Assembly: GCA_963383645.1 (NCBI GenBank)
Contig: OY726574.1
Coordinates: 56,033,477-56,097,476 of the forward strand
From: Muscardinus avellanarius
Lineage: Eukaryota > Chordata > Mammalia > Rodentia > Gliridae
Length of the DNA: 64,000 nt
Direction of reading: 5' to 3'
Shown: positions 33,145-44,386 of the stretch, piece by piece
Position numbering within the stretch: position 1 is the first letter of the stretch
Layout of the letters: each line of letters starts with the position of its first letter
Notes under the pieces: generated by a model
Told to the model about the DNA's origin: nothing
The model's database searches: none
The model's input: the letters and a program-made list of their open reading frames with translations, nothing else
Translations under genes and position numbers: made by a program

Positions 33145-33337
33145 TTGTGGTACTGGAGATGGAACTCAGGGGCATTCTAAACCCCCAGCCCTATTTTTTA
33201 TTCTTTATTTTGAAACAAGGTCTCACTGAGTTGCAAAGGGCCTCATTAAATGCTGAGGCTGCCTGCGAACCACGGTCCTCTTGGCTCAGCCTTCCAAATG
33301 CCTGGATTACAAGCATGTGCCACCACATTCAGCTTTC
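33145..33337 (-). repeat. B1-dID SINE, 'TTGCAAAGGGCC' type
   Basis: GGTACTGGAGATGGAACTC, GAGTTGCAAAGGGCCTC, CATGTGCCACCACATTC. Confidence 0.9.
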
Positions 33338-33604
33338 ATTTTCTCAGTCTCATTCAGACCCTCAAGCCACTGCCCCTATCATTTCATGACTCACTGCAAT
33401 AAAATAATTTTCTGCATCAACTTGCAAGCCTTTTATGTTTGCATTTATGTTCCAAAAAATCCCCACAATCCAAGATCTAAATGTTTGGTTCTTTTATATC
33501 TATGCTTATGCATTGAATTCCTGCAAAAGAAACTTAACTAGCCTTTGCTCCTTTTTCCAAGAAGAGTGCCCTGGTAAGGCATTTTCACGTGCTTTTTGTA
33601 TGAG

Positions 33605-34060
33605 ACCTGTATTTGTCAGCTTTTTCTTGACTATAATTTAAAGACCTGACCCTATAACTTAAAGGAAAGAATATTTATTTTCTCAGAGTATTCCTTGGAG
33701 ATATTGGGGTTCAGTCCATGTGAGGCTGGGGACTGTGGATCTCAAGGCATCATAGCTGCAGGAAGTGCAGAGAGGGAGAATGAAGTAGAGCAAGGCAGAG
33801 CACATGGGCTGTGCCTCTCACATCATGGAGACAAGAAGCAGGAGAGAGATGGGGCAGAAGGAACCATATAGAATCCCCAGGACCACACCCTTAGGGAGTG
33901 CTCCAGGTACACCCAACCAGCCTAGGCCAACAACCAGATAAATGTATTACAACAAGTGGGTCCCCTGCTGGGATCACAACCCTCATGCCTCAATTACATC
34001 AACTCCAAACGCCAATTTATGAGCTCTTCAAGAGACCGTTCCATAGCTAACTATAACAAG
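33605..34060 (-). repeat. MaLR LTR (THE1/MST-like), second copy
   Basis: Starts on the plus strand at TGTCAGCTTTTTC. It shares with 22500-22860 the reversed poly-A region (GAATATTTATTTTCTCAG), GTTCAGTCCATGTGAGGC, GCACATGGGCTGTGCC and CTGCTGGGATCACAACCC. The right edge is uncertain. Confidence 0.75.
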
Positions 34061-34072
34061 ACTTTGTCTTAC

Positions 34073-34109
<37 letters not shown>
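34073..34109. repeat. (TTG)n microsatellite
   Basis: About 12 units at the 3' edge of the next antisense SINE. Confidence 0.95.
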
Positions 34110-34110
<1 letters not shown>

Positions 34111-34258
34111 TGTACTGAGGATTGAACTCAGGCATTCTAACTTGAAACTACACTCCATCTCTTTTTAGTTTTATTTTGAAATAGGGTTATGCTAAGTTGC
34201 TGTTGAGGTGGTCTCAGGCTCCCAAGTATTAGGGATTACAGGTGTGCAGATAGCCACC
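34110..34258 (-). repeat. B1-dID SINE
   Basis: GTACTGAGGATTGAACTC, GATTACAGGTGTGCAG. Confidence 0.75.
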
Positions 34259-34685
34259 TGGTTATCTCACTTTTTTAGCCATCTCCTCTCCTGTATATTC
34301 ACTCTCTCTCTGGTAACTGCTATAAGTATATAAATCTACTCTAGAATTTCTGTGTTAAATATAGGTTTCTCACCTCCACATTTTTTTGTCATTTCTTTTC
34401 ATTTTTTGAATTCTTGGAAGCATTTTCCCAAATTCCTCTTGTTGAGCCTCACCTCCCAATCACTTTCTTACAATCTGCAATCAGAATTTAATCTCCATCA
34501 ATTAGTGAAAGTTGTTCTGATCAAGCTTGCATCTCCTTCTGTCTACCTCTATTCCTAATTCTATCCTCATCTTGTTAATTACTTTGTCTAGTTTTAAATT
34601 TTAATTTTACTTCTTATTGTGTCTTTCTTTTTTAACCTACTCAGTTTATTTTCTTTTCTTTTTTTTTGTTTCTGTTGTTGTGTTT
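34259..34685. other. Unassigned T-rich sequence
   Basis: Possible L2-like fragments, not firm. Confidence 0.35.
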
Positions 34686-34735
34686 TGGTTCTTGGTGCTA
34701 AAAATTAAGCTCAGGAGCATTCTATACTCAACGTT
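34686..34735 (-). repeat. dID half fragment
   Basis: GGTTCTTGGTGCTAAAAATT, GCTCAGGAGCATTCTA. Confidence 0.6.
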
Positions 34736-34737
34736 TT

Positions 34738-34830
34738 GTTTTTTAATTTTCTTAATATGCTTTCATTGGTGACTTGCAATTATACAGCATGAAAATGTTC
34801 AGAGTGATAGAAACAACACACATGCTCACA
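34738..34830 (-). repeat. L1 3'UTR stub
   Basis: TGCTTTCATTGGTGACTTGC, AATTATACAGCATG: reverse complement of the L1 3' terminus, diverged. Confidence 0.5.
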
Positions 34831-34834
34831 GCAT

Positions 34835-35382
34835 TTAGGGAACTTACTGTTCTTCATTGCTAATAATTCCAAACTTGGTATCTCTAACTCAGACCTCTCC
34901 ATGAAGTACATGTCTTAACTATTAATTGCTAATTTTTCTTCAGAGAAAAAGACAGAGGTTAATTCAGGAAAGTGGGGAATACACATTCAAGGGAGAGGCT
35001 ATTTCAAAAGGAAAAGAGCACTTTTGGGGTCTCATAGTTCCTTCATAGGAGCCCCCCATGAGAGGGTGGGTTGAGCCTCTCAATATTAAGTTCAAAACAA
35101 GAGATAACTTTGCCTCTTTATTGATCCTCTCCATTTCTGTAAATGGTAACATTATCTACCAGACCAGGAGGCATCTCTGAGTCTGTTTTCTTCACTGATT
35201 ACAACCAATCAACTGTGGCCAATTTTACCTCTAATATTTGTTGATGTTCTTGATGTTTTCTGGCATCACTTTAGTCCAGGCATTCATCTCTTCTGACATC
35301 ACTGCCTCCCGCTTCCTGCCCTACTCTTCCATCTGGTCCCCATGGTTCAGTTTTTGTTTTTTTATGTAACAGCTGAAGTGAT
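34835..35382. other. Unassigned sequence
   Basis: Partly pyrimidine-rich (35240-35350), possibly L2. No firm assignment. Confidence 0.35.
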
Positions 35383-35596
35383 TCTTTTTTTTTTTTTTTA
35401 GGTCTGGGGATGGAACCCAGGGGCATTTGACCTCCAAGCTACATCTCCTGCCCTATCTTTTTATTCTTTATTTTGAAACAGGGTCTCACTAAGTTCCGGA
35501 GAGCCTCACTAAGTAGCTGAGGCTGGCTGCAAACCACAATCCTCCAGTCTCAGCCTCCCAAATGCTTGGATTACAAGCATGTGCCGCCATGCCTGG
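35383..35596 (-). repeat. B1-dID SINE, young
   Basis: GGTCTGGGGATGGAACCC, GAAACAGGGTCTCACTAAG, GTGCCGCCATGCCTGG. Confidence 0.9.
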
Positions 35597-35640
35597 TAGA
35601 GGTAGAATGGTCCTGAGTTCAATTCCTAGTACCAAAATAA
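35597..35640 (+). repeat. dID half fragment
   Basis: AGAGGTAGAATGGTCCTGAG, TTCAATTCCTAGTACC, in the opposite orientation to the SINE it abuts. Confidence 0.75.
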
Positions 35641-35699
35641 ACAAAGAAAACAAAAACAAACACTAAAGCAAATGAAGAAGGATTCACGTTGTTGTCCCT

Positions 35700-36060
35700 A
35701 TGGAAGTCTTTTAATATGTCTCACTGTACTTGTGATGAAATTGAGATTCCCTCTCTGCATCAAGAGCTCCCATGTAATCTTGTCTGGCCAGTCTCACTGT
35801 CCTTGCCTGAGGTTACCCTCATCTCTGCTCACTGTGTCTGACTGTATTTAGACTTCTTTCTCTTTACTGCTCATTCTAGCTTTAGTCCCTTCGTCCTTGT
35901 CATCTGCACTGCCTGGAATACATCTTTCCCACATTGTTAACAAGAGAAATTGTCCTGTCACTCAGATCCCAATTCAAACATCAGTTCCTGACTGAATATT
36001 CCCTGACCACCTACACATTTTCAGTGTCGAGTCCTGACTTCAGTGGTCAATCCAGTGTTG
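35700..36060 (+). repeat. L2 (LINE2) relic
   Basis: AAATTGAGATTCCCTCTC, AATCTTGTCTGGCCAG, TCATCTGCACTGCCTGG, CAGATCCCAATTCAAACATC, CCCTGACCACCTACAC: the L2 3' coding and UTR order. Confidence 0.65.
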
Positions 36061-36905
36061 CTGTTTTCTTTTCTCCAATATAATTTGAAGTTCAGTCATG
36101 GGCTTTTTATCTACAACATAACATATGTTGTAACTTACTCAGAAGTTTGAAAACTAATCCAAAAATAATTCAGCTTATAAATGTTATTTTTTAATTTACC
36201 AGTGAAACATTGAATCTTGACAGCAAGATTTTAAGGGACCCAGGCAAGCTCACATAACAGATGTGGTCAAGCTTCCAGATGACCACGTCCAAGAGATATT
36301 GATGCAGAAAACACCAGGTTGACCGGCATTTTCACCAATATTAAGGAAGTGCAAATTAGATGTCTTTTGAACAGCTTGGTTCCAGTTGTATTACAGGTGA
36401 TCATTGATTACTGAAGAGCCATGCTAGACTGGTAAATTGGTTCCAGCAGATGTTATTTCATATATAAACAGAGTAATTTGTAAAACCTTAGGTGTCATTG
36501 ATTTGTGCATAGTATAACAGACTAGACTTGTAACTTTTTAAATTATCAACAAGAAACTCAAACCAATATGAAAATAATGGGAAAACAAGGACTACAGTGA
36601 TGCGAATGATTAACATGGAGTTCAGGTGTCAAACAAGAACGGTTTAAGTGAGGATAGTGAACAATGTCATAGTGTATAAGTATCGTGGCCAGATGCAAAG
36701 CACTTAAGAAGTGCTTCACTTACCGAGAGGCTGATGGAATCAGGGCATAGGGGAATGTCACTTGCCATGTGACTTACTACTTGGCCAGTTAGGATAGGAG
36801 GTTTCATTGAATACCATGTACAACCCTATTTGTCCCATCCTACTAAAGAATCATTTTCAAAAGTTAAATTTTCAATGGCACTAATCATATCAACACAAAT
36901 TAAAC
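36061..36905. other. Unassigned sequence
   Basis: Nothing recognised. Confidence 0.4.
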
Positions 36906-36907
36906 AT

Positions 36908-37065
36908 AGAAAAAGTGGGACGTGGTGGCACTTGCCTATAATCCTGATCCTTGGGAGGCTGAGATAGGCAGATTACAGGTCCAAGGATAGCCTCGGCAAA
37001 TGATTCAAAATATAAAATAGTTCTAGGACTGTGGCTTCTATCCTATTGGAAAAACAAATAAGTGT
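36908..37065 (+). repeat. B1-dID SINE, truncated
   Basis: GTGGGACGTGGTGGCACTTG, GGGAGGCTGAGATAGG, then a short dID remnant (TTCTAGGACTGTGGC). Confidence 0.75.
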
Positions 37066-37497
37066 AAATTGAGACATAGTGATATTAATACTCTCACTCT
37101 TGTCTCTTGTTAGTTGGATTGTAAATTTATTAAGCTTAAAAATTTTTGACTTTAAAATTAAAGCACTATCTCTGTTTCTGTCTCTGTCTCTCTGACACAC
37201 ATACAGAGTACACACATTCCTACTTGAAAAAATCAATTAGTATGTTATAAATGCATTCAGTTGTATACAAAGACATCTGTTTAACATATTATGACAATTA
37301 TACAAATTTGAAGTAGAAATGTCCACCTGGAAAATAAAGTTGAAAAGAAAGCGATCAGTTTATTGAAATCTTATATTCTTTGTTAAAAAGATGACATTAG
37401 TAAATGGAAAAAGGGACAGAATAATCTTTATGGTAAGTTTCTCTTTAAGTCAAAAACAAAAGACAAAAAGATAAATGAGCATTTTCCCCTTTTATAA
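37066..37497. other. Unassigned AT-rich sequence
   Basis: Includes a short CTCTGT-type repeat at 37170-37195. Confidence 0.4.
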
Positions 37498-37509
37498 AAT
37501 GTAAATGTG

Positions 37510-37697
37510 GCCGGTTGTGGTGGCGCACACTTGTAATCCCCGCGCTTGGGAGGCAGAGACAGGAGGATCGCGCAGGTTCGAGGCCAGCCGCACTGGCTTA
37601 AGAGACCCTGTTTCCAAATAAAAAGTATAAAATAGGTGTCTGGGGGTGTATCCTGGAGGTAGAAGGGTTTCCAGGAACCCCAGTACCACCAAAAAAA

Positions 37698-37728
<31 letters not shown>
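37510..37728 (+). repeat. B1-dID SINE, young, with (AAAT)n tail
   Basis: The perfect 12-bp TSD AATGTAAATGTG is at 37498-37509 and 37729-37740. It carries GCCGGTTGTGGTGGCGC, CTGGCTTAAGAGACCC and CCAGGAACCCCAGTACC. The (AAAT)n tail is at 37687-37728. Confidence 0.97.
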
Positions 37729-37731
<3 letters not shown>

Positions 37732-38024
37732 GTAAATGTGATGTAAATATGTAGAGGGTATTAAAACACCGAGGGAAGGAGGCAAAGGGAACTTCTACAC
37801 TTCGCTTTAGAATAAAATTACCTATATTGCTTGTCTCCATTAAAAATAATAGCAAATAAGAATCTGTGAGCCTGTTTTTAAAATGAAAGTAGACTAGATC
37901 TGTAATAAAAGTCAGAATGTTAAATCAGAACCCTTTGCTGAGAGCCTGGAGACATGATTCACACAAATGGCTCATTATATACTTTGTGAAAGTCATTTGA
38001 CACTTAAGCCTCAGTTATTGTGGA

Positions 38025-38480
38025 AGGCTGAGTGATGACCACCTCAAGATCTTAAAGTCCCAATCCTGGAAAATGTAAACATATTACCTTAGCTGCAAAA
38101 GAAACTGCAGGTTTCAAGATGGGAAGATTACCCTAGATTATTTAGGTGTATCCAATATAATCCCAAGCATCTTCATAAAAGAAGTGGAAGAGGCCAATGG
38201 CAAAGAAGATATGTAACAATGGAAGAAGGAAAGAAATAGAGATATTGGAAGATGCTCTGCATGTGTGCTTCTGAAGAGGAGGTCTAGACCACTGGCCAAG
38301 AAATGCATTTGATCTAAATGCTAGGCAAGGCAAGGAAATGGACCCTTCTCTAGAGCCTCAAGAAGGAACCAGACCCAAAGTCATCTCAGTTTCAGCCTAG
38401 GCAGTTTGAATTTGGATTTATGAGTTCCAGAATTATAACATAATAAAATTATTGTTCTGTTAAAATTAAATGTGTGGCAA
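38025..38480 (+). repeat. MaLR (MLT1-like) LTR
   Basis: TCAAGATCTTAAAGTCCC, CATATTACCTTAGCTGC, CCTAGATTATTTAGGTG, CTAGAGCCTCAAGAAGG, CATAATAAAATTATTG (poly-A signal) and GGCAATTTGTTAC follow MLT1 order. Confidence 0.75.
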
Positions 38481-38524
38481 TTTGTTACAACAATTATCAA
38501 CCCTATAAATTGAGAATAGAACTG

Positions 38525-39130
38525 AATTCTTGGTAATAATGGTCTTAATAATCTAAACATTTATAAGGACTTTACACTTGTTAGATGCAAACATACATGC
38601 ATACAGTGTTTGGTCTGTTTCTCTCTGGACCCCACCCACTCTGCACTCTTAATGAATGTCAGTGAGATTTGTAGTGATGTTTTCATACATGGACAGAGAA
38701 ATGTTTGAACTTCATCAAGTCTTCTTTTGCCTCTTCCCTTTCCCTTCCCAGTCCTCTGTCAGTAGTCTATTGTTCTCTTTCCTCATTTAGCTGAATTTCC
38801 TTACGTTTCCTGTTTTCTCTTTAGTGTCTACATATGAGAGAAAACATGACCCTTGACTTTCTAAAACGGGATGATCTCACTTTGTGTAATATTCTCTAGT
38901 ACTATCCATTTTCCTGGAAATTATATTTTATTCTCTTTATGGCTTAGAATAATTCCATTGTATGTACATCTCTCTCTCTCTCGTGCAGTCCTTGTAACAG
39001 CCCTGTGTGTAGGCACTATGTCTCCACTTTATACATGAGAAGCCAAAGCTCAGAAGAGTTGAGTTACCTTGGTGATAAGTAGAATGAGAGACACACCCAT
39101 GGTCTGCCTCACTCCATAACCTTCTGATGA
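38525..39130 (+). repeat. MIR split by an L1 fragment
   Basis: A possible MIR first half (ATTTATAAGGACTTTACAC) at 38525-38600. The second half at 38985-39130 is clear: CTTGTAACAGCCCTGTGTG, AGAAGCCAAAGCTCAGAAG, GAGTTACCTTGGTGATAAG. The L1 fragment at 38605-38984 separates them. Confidence 0.6.
38605..38984 (-). repeat. L1 3' fragment, antisense
   Basis: CTACATATGAGAGAAAACAT, GACCCTTGACTTTCT, CTATCCATTTTCCTGG, TAGAATAATTCCATTGTATG: L1 3'UTR running into the ORF2 end. Confidence 0.75.
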
Positions 39131-39134
39131 GCCA

Positions 39135-39690
39135 CATGAGCCATAGGACCTGACACTAGGCAAAGTGTCTTGTAAATATGTTCAATTTGTTACAAAGTCT
39201 ATATCCCTGAACACAGGTTTGAATGTAGGTAATGAGAGAAATAATGTTAGAAAACCAATACACACTCTAGAGTCTAACTTGAGTCAAAGACAAAGTCAGA
39301 TACCAAGTGATAAGGACAGATTGTACTCAATAAAATTATTGAAATTGGAAAGAATCCAATGTGGACTGAATGAGATGGGGGTTTGCAGAGGCGACTGAGC
39401 ACCTTTAAGGGAAAAATGAGGAAATTTGGGGAGGGGTGATCAGAGGCCTACTAGAGTCAGGAAAATGAAAAATTACAAATGGGTTGTCATTGTGAACACA
39501 AATAGGCCAGCTGTGCCAGTTAACTAGCAGTTTCAAAGTTAGGATTCAGTCCTTTCACAGACTGTGAGACAGGGGCCCTATCTTCAGGTGTGGGCTATGA
39601 AAAATATTAAACCTCTTGGCACCCTTGAGTTTTCTTGGGTAGGTACTTTAAGGCAGGATAGGGTCATTTTAGTAATTGTGGCCTTGAGCT
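39135..39690. other. Unassigned sequence
   Basis: A 77-codon frame (39165-39398) without recognisable domain. Confidence 0.4.
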
Positions 39691-39711
39691 ATTAGAAACT
39701 ATATTAGTGTT

Positions 39712-39786
39712 ATCTGGGCACAGTGGTGCATACCTATAATCCCAGCACTTGGAAGGCTGAGACAGAAGACCAATGCATAGTAACTT

Positions 39787-39821
<35 letters not shown>

Positions 39822-39893
39822 AAAGAAAAAGGGCTGGGTGTGTAGCAAATAGTAAAGCTCTTCTGGGTTCAATTCCAGTACCACACACAAAAA
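39712..39893 (+). repeat. B1-dID SINE with long poly-A linker
   Basis: The TSD is AGAAACTATTAGTGTT-like: 18 bp with one mismatch, at 39694-39711 and 39894-39911. A poly-A tract of about 29 fills the linker. The dID half is GGGCTGGGTGTGTAGC. Confidence 0.9.
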
Positions 39894-40009
39894 AGAAACT
39901 GTATTAGTGTTTATGTCTTAGAGACCAAGGTTGAGGTCTGGTAGAGAGGAAGGCTCAGAAGAGCCATTAAAGTGTGGCCAGAAAGAGAATCATTGTCAGA
40001 TACTCAAGT

Positions 40010-40220
40010 GGGTGTATATATTTATATTCATGTATATATTTATGTATGTTTATATATTATATATCATACAAAATCAATTTCATCTATCTATTATATTATA
40101 TATAATTATATATCCATGTATATAATGGATCTATATTATACATTTATTATTTATATCCCATATATATTATATCTATACAGATCCATTTTAATATATCTTT
40201 GGATATAATATATATATATA
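40010..40220. repeat. AT-rich low-complexity (TATA)n
   Basis: Imperfect TATAT runs over about 200 bp, continuing after the SINE at 40426-40480. Confidence 0.9.
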
Positions 40221-40224
40221 TATT

Positions 40225-40425
40225 TGTGTGTGGGTCTGGGGATGGAGGCATTTGACCTCCAAGTTACACCCCCTGCCCAATTTTTTTATTCTTTATTTTT
40301 TGAAACAGGGTCTCACTGAGTTACGGAGGGCCTCACTAAGTAGCTGAGGCTGTCCACGAATGGTGATCCTCAGGTTTCAGCCTCCCAAATGCTGGGATTA
40401 CAAGCATGGGCCACCATGCCCGGCT
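40225..40425 (-). repeat. B1-dID SINE, young
   Basis: GGGTCTGGGGATGGAGGC, GAGTTACGGAGGGCCTC, CACCATGCCCGGC. Confidence 0.92.
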
Positions 40426-40760
40426 CAATATATATTTTAATATTTATAACATATATGTGGATATATATTAAAATGGATCTGCATGATATCTGAACATCAG
40501 ATAATAAAACACCCTTAACAAGGTTTCAGTCAAATGTAGCCAGATAGACACTGAAATATAAAGAATTCAAGTGGCTTTCTTTCTTGGGGCAAGAGACATG
40601 GATTTCTTTGTTAGAAGACATACATGGTGTCCTGGCTAGGTACAACCTACCACACCATCCAGTGTGCCTTAGTATCCTAAGGCACAGCTGGCATACTTCT
40701 GATTCAGTTTTGGTTTGGGACACTTAACAAGCAATAAGAAGGACCTGAGGATCAAACCCA
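40426..40760. other. Unassigned sequence
   Basis: No recognisable element beyond the AT-rich start. Confidence 0.4.
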
Positions 40761-40764
40761 CAGA

Positions 40765-40895
40765 ATGGGGTGTTTGTTAAAAGATGAGGTTCTAGACCCC
40801 TCCTGAGCAGCACTTCTCTGATCTGCTTAACCAGTGGGTCTGCCTAGAATTTATTTGGTGGAGGAAGACTAGAACTGCCATACAGGTTTGAGGAT
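40765..40895. repeat. Possible MER5-like DNA transposon relic
   Basis: GATGAGGTTCTAGACCCC, AACCAGTGGGTCTGCC, AGAATTTATTTGG have MER5-like order. Weak. Confidence 0.3.
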
Positions 40896-40899
40896 AACT

Positions 40900-43195
40900 C
40901 ACCTAAAGCTCCTATTAGAGATTAACATAAGTCTCTGGTTCCAGAGCCCAATCTAGAAGGGACATCTCTCAAACCCATACCAACGTTGAACAGGATTTTA
41001 GTACTTCTAATGGAGACTGTAGATTCTGGGGCCACTGGGGACTGGAGGTCCCATTCTAGCTCCCTCTTGCCCTTAGTTGGGCTCCAGAGTCAAACAGGTA
41101 AGCAAACTCTGGTGCTGCCTCCTCACTCCACCATCACCTCCACAAACACTGCAGAACCACAGTCAGGAGAGTGTGCTGATGCAGTAGGGAAAACGGAGTG
41201 ACTTGGTGTCTGGCTTTCTAAACCAAAAGAGAATGTCAGTTTTGTTTTTGATCATTAGCTGTTATTAGGTGATAATCTCTTTATTTAACTGGGAGTTTAA
41301 ATTCTCCATAAACATACCCAGCTACTACCTCTTGTAAAAATAATACCCTCACCAGTAAGAGAAGTTGGTGGCATCTGGTTACCAAGAATAAATAAAAGAA
41401 ATGTGGTGGCATCTGGTGAAAGGTGTTTGAGATTCCCATCCAGTTAAAATGGTTAAGTAACACACCTAGATGGTGGCACCGTGATCATAAGGAGCGATCC
41501 AACCACGTAGACTCAGTGAAGCTTTCTCATTCACTCTCACTGATTAAAAATGAGTATGCCTAGCCATCTTTATGCCACAATGTCATAATTTACCATAGAC
41601 CAGATGGATGAATAAAAATATAGAGTAAGAACAACCATATTTTTCCTTAATGTATTCTATTGTATTGATTCATTATCTACTTTTTCATGAAATGCTGGGA
41701 AATTTGGTAGTAACACTTTTCCTAAATGTTAAATACCACATGAAAGTACTAAAAAAAAAAAAGAGAGAGAATTTAATGTTTAAAAGAAAAGTGATTTTTA
41801 TTCAAGTATGGCTTTGTGAACTACTTTTACTTGGGTAGACTGATTTCTCTCTGATATATGATAATCAACCTTGTCTAAGTATTTGATAAGAAGATTCTAT
41901 ATCTAACAGAGTTTCTGGGAAGAGTACTCCCCCACCACACACACCATCACCATACCACATACTCGCACACTTGCTGGTGTGCCCTTTGATTGAATCAAAG
42001 GTTAATTAGCTTTGAGGAACACTGGCATTAATTGGTGCTGACTCTATTTTACTATTTTCCCAAAACGAAGTATTTGAGAAGTGAACAGTTCTTAAATGAC
42101 CAAGCATTAGCTAGATAGCTAGATACATGCAACTACAAAAAGATTCCCATATATATTTAATTAAATTGACCTTAGGCCATCCTGTAATGTTTATTTCAAA
42201 AAGCAGCTCCCACTTTGATCACTTCTGCAATATTTGTATGACTTGAAACATGTTTAAGGTGCGATCAGCATTCAAAACATCATTAAACTTTACTGTTTGT
42301 GTATCATTAGTGTCTACAAAATATATTGCATTGGGCAAATGATAGCAAAGAGATCCATTTCATTTATGTGGTTGCCAGCTCACATTGCCAATTACCAATA
42401 AACAATATGAATTATTTATTCTTTCATGGTGGCTTTATGTCAGATATTTTTACCACTTATATGTCAAAAGACTAAAGGGTAATTTTAACTTTTGCCTTTC
42501 TTAGACAAAACTATTCAGAGAATCCTGACAAACTTTTTAGTGAAATATAAAAGAAAGCTGAAATAAAAGAAGTCTTCCCAAAGAGAATATTGTTGAAACT
42601 ATTTCTATTTCTTTTAATCCAACTGTTGAAGATTCCATAGTAAGATTTAGGGTTTGCACATTTGCTAGAGTTCATTTCATCTTAATATAAAAATGTAACC
42701 AAATCAATCTAAGCAGGTAGGAGGGATTAGCAGGAATACACTGGCTTCAGGATTGTTTAATGGACCAGGAAATCAATTTGTAACAGGAAATGGCAGTGTT
42801 AATGTTATATGTTGTCAACCTTTCATATCAGTTTCACAAATTGCTTTGTTTTCTCCTGTGGAAATGTATTTCTTACCCATTCTTTTCTCTTTAAGCATTC
42901 TCCTTTTTTGTGATCACTTTACGGTAAATTAAGAAGTGATAGCAATTCTTAAATACTTTACTGAATATTAGTCATTCAAAGTAAAATATCTTCAAATAAA
43001 AAGGAAAGGAAAAAACTTAAGTACATTTTAACCCATATTGTTCAGACACTAATAATCCAACCTGTTTTTTTCTAACCCCTTTTGTTTTTACATTTTCTCC
43101 TCTTCTCCCTAAAACAACTCATTTAATGACTTCTGGTGTCTACATTAATTCTTGCCAGTAACAGGCAAATCAAATTTATCTGTGCCTAATCTGTA
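40900..43195. other. Largely unique interval
   Basis: About 2.3 kb without SINE, L1 or LTR signatures. Open frames are below 75 codons. Low repeat density makes it a candidate for conserved non-coding sequence, especially 42130-42560. Confidence 0.5.
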
Positions 43196-43199
43196 TTTA

Positions 43200-43570
43200 A
43201 AATGTGGATTTGTTGGCCTCATCTTCAGACACTCTGATTCAACAAGTTTTTTGTTGTTGTTGTTGTTGTTTGTGGGGTTTTTTTCTGGGGGGGGGTACTG
43301 GGGTTCCTGGAAGTCCTTCTATCTCCAGGCTACACTCCCAGCCCTATTTTATACTTTTTATTTGTAAACAGGGTCTCTTAAGCCAGCAAGGCTGGCTCTG
43401 AATCAGCGCAATCCTCCTGTCTCCACCTCCCAAGCGCGGGGATTACAAGTGTGCGCCACCACGCCTCGCCTGATTCAACAAGTTTTGAGTGGAGTACAGG
43501 AATACAATTTTTTTCAAGCATTCCCAAGTAATTTTAATAAAAGAAGCATTAAGAAACACTGGATTTTTTT
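43200..43570. repeat. Possible MER5-like relic interrupted by SINE
   Basis: TCTTCAGACACTCTGATTC before the SINE joins GAGTGGAGTACAGGAATAC after it. Then AAGTAATTTTAATAAAAG and AAGAAACACTGG resemble a MER5 end. Confidence 0.35.
43251..43469 (-). repeat. B1-dID SINE, young, 17-bp TSD
   Basis: Perfect TSD CTGATTCAACAAGTTTT at 43234-43250 and 43470-43486. The (TTG)n tail is followed by GGGGGGGGTACTGGGGTTCC, TCTTAAGCCAGCAAGGC and GTGCGCCACCACGCC. Confidence 0.97.
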
Positions 43571-43574
43571 AAAA

Positions 43575-44376
43575 AATTAAAATCCATTTTAATCAACCCC
43601 AATTAAAGTCATCTTACTCAACTTGCACTAATTCTTGAAAATAAAGGCATAAAGTGACTTCTAATTGAAACTATGAATTTTGATTAACCTGAGAATCAAA
43701 GAGATCCAACATAACCTTTCAGATGTCTCATTTTTGTCCAAATTTTGGTTAAAGTATTTTACTGGTTCCAAATTGATACTATTGCATATATTAGGAATAA
43801 GAAAATATTTTTAGATTTAAAGATGCTATTCAAATCCAACTTTGTAGAGATGTGGAATTGAGAATTGACTTTATATTTCTATAAATGAGGTGGACAAAAT
43901 GACTAATAAGCAAGAGGCTAACTGGCATCTTGCATCATTTACTTACCCCAAGAAACACATATTCCTCCAACAATTTGATTTCCTGTGTAGAAATTCAGTA
44001 AACAATATTTTAATTTGTTTTTAAAATGGTAGAGTCTCTTGTAAAGATCAGAAAATGAAGATTACTGATGTTTGTCATTCTCAGACACAAAACGACTTCC
44101 AATGTTGTCCATCCAAACTAACTGAATAAGTAATGAGTTAATGAATTAAAATCCTGACAAATGGGATTCTCTATGGAATAGATTTTGTGTCCAGTTTAAT
44201 AAACTACAGAAAATATAAAGTTAGTAATATCATTAAATGGAGGAATGTTTAACCTTAAGTTTCAAAAGGACTTTGGTAAGCATACCCCAGCATCAGGGAG
44301 AAGTCTAACTGGGAAAAGTAGCTCTTAAGACACCTTTGGTTAACTACACAATAGTGCTAAGATAAACCCAGCCACA
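43575..44376. other. Unassigned sequence
   Basis: AT-rich, no element recognised. Confidence 0.45.
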
Positions 44377-44386
44377 AACCTTTCCT

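Noticed and set aside
32935..33229. Frames with poly-Ser and poly-Pro
   Set aside because: Both are translations of the (TCC)n microsatellite plus an antisense SINE.
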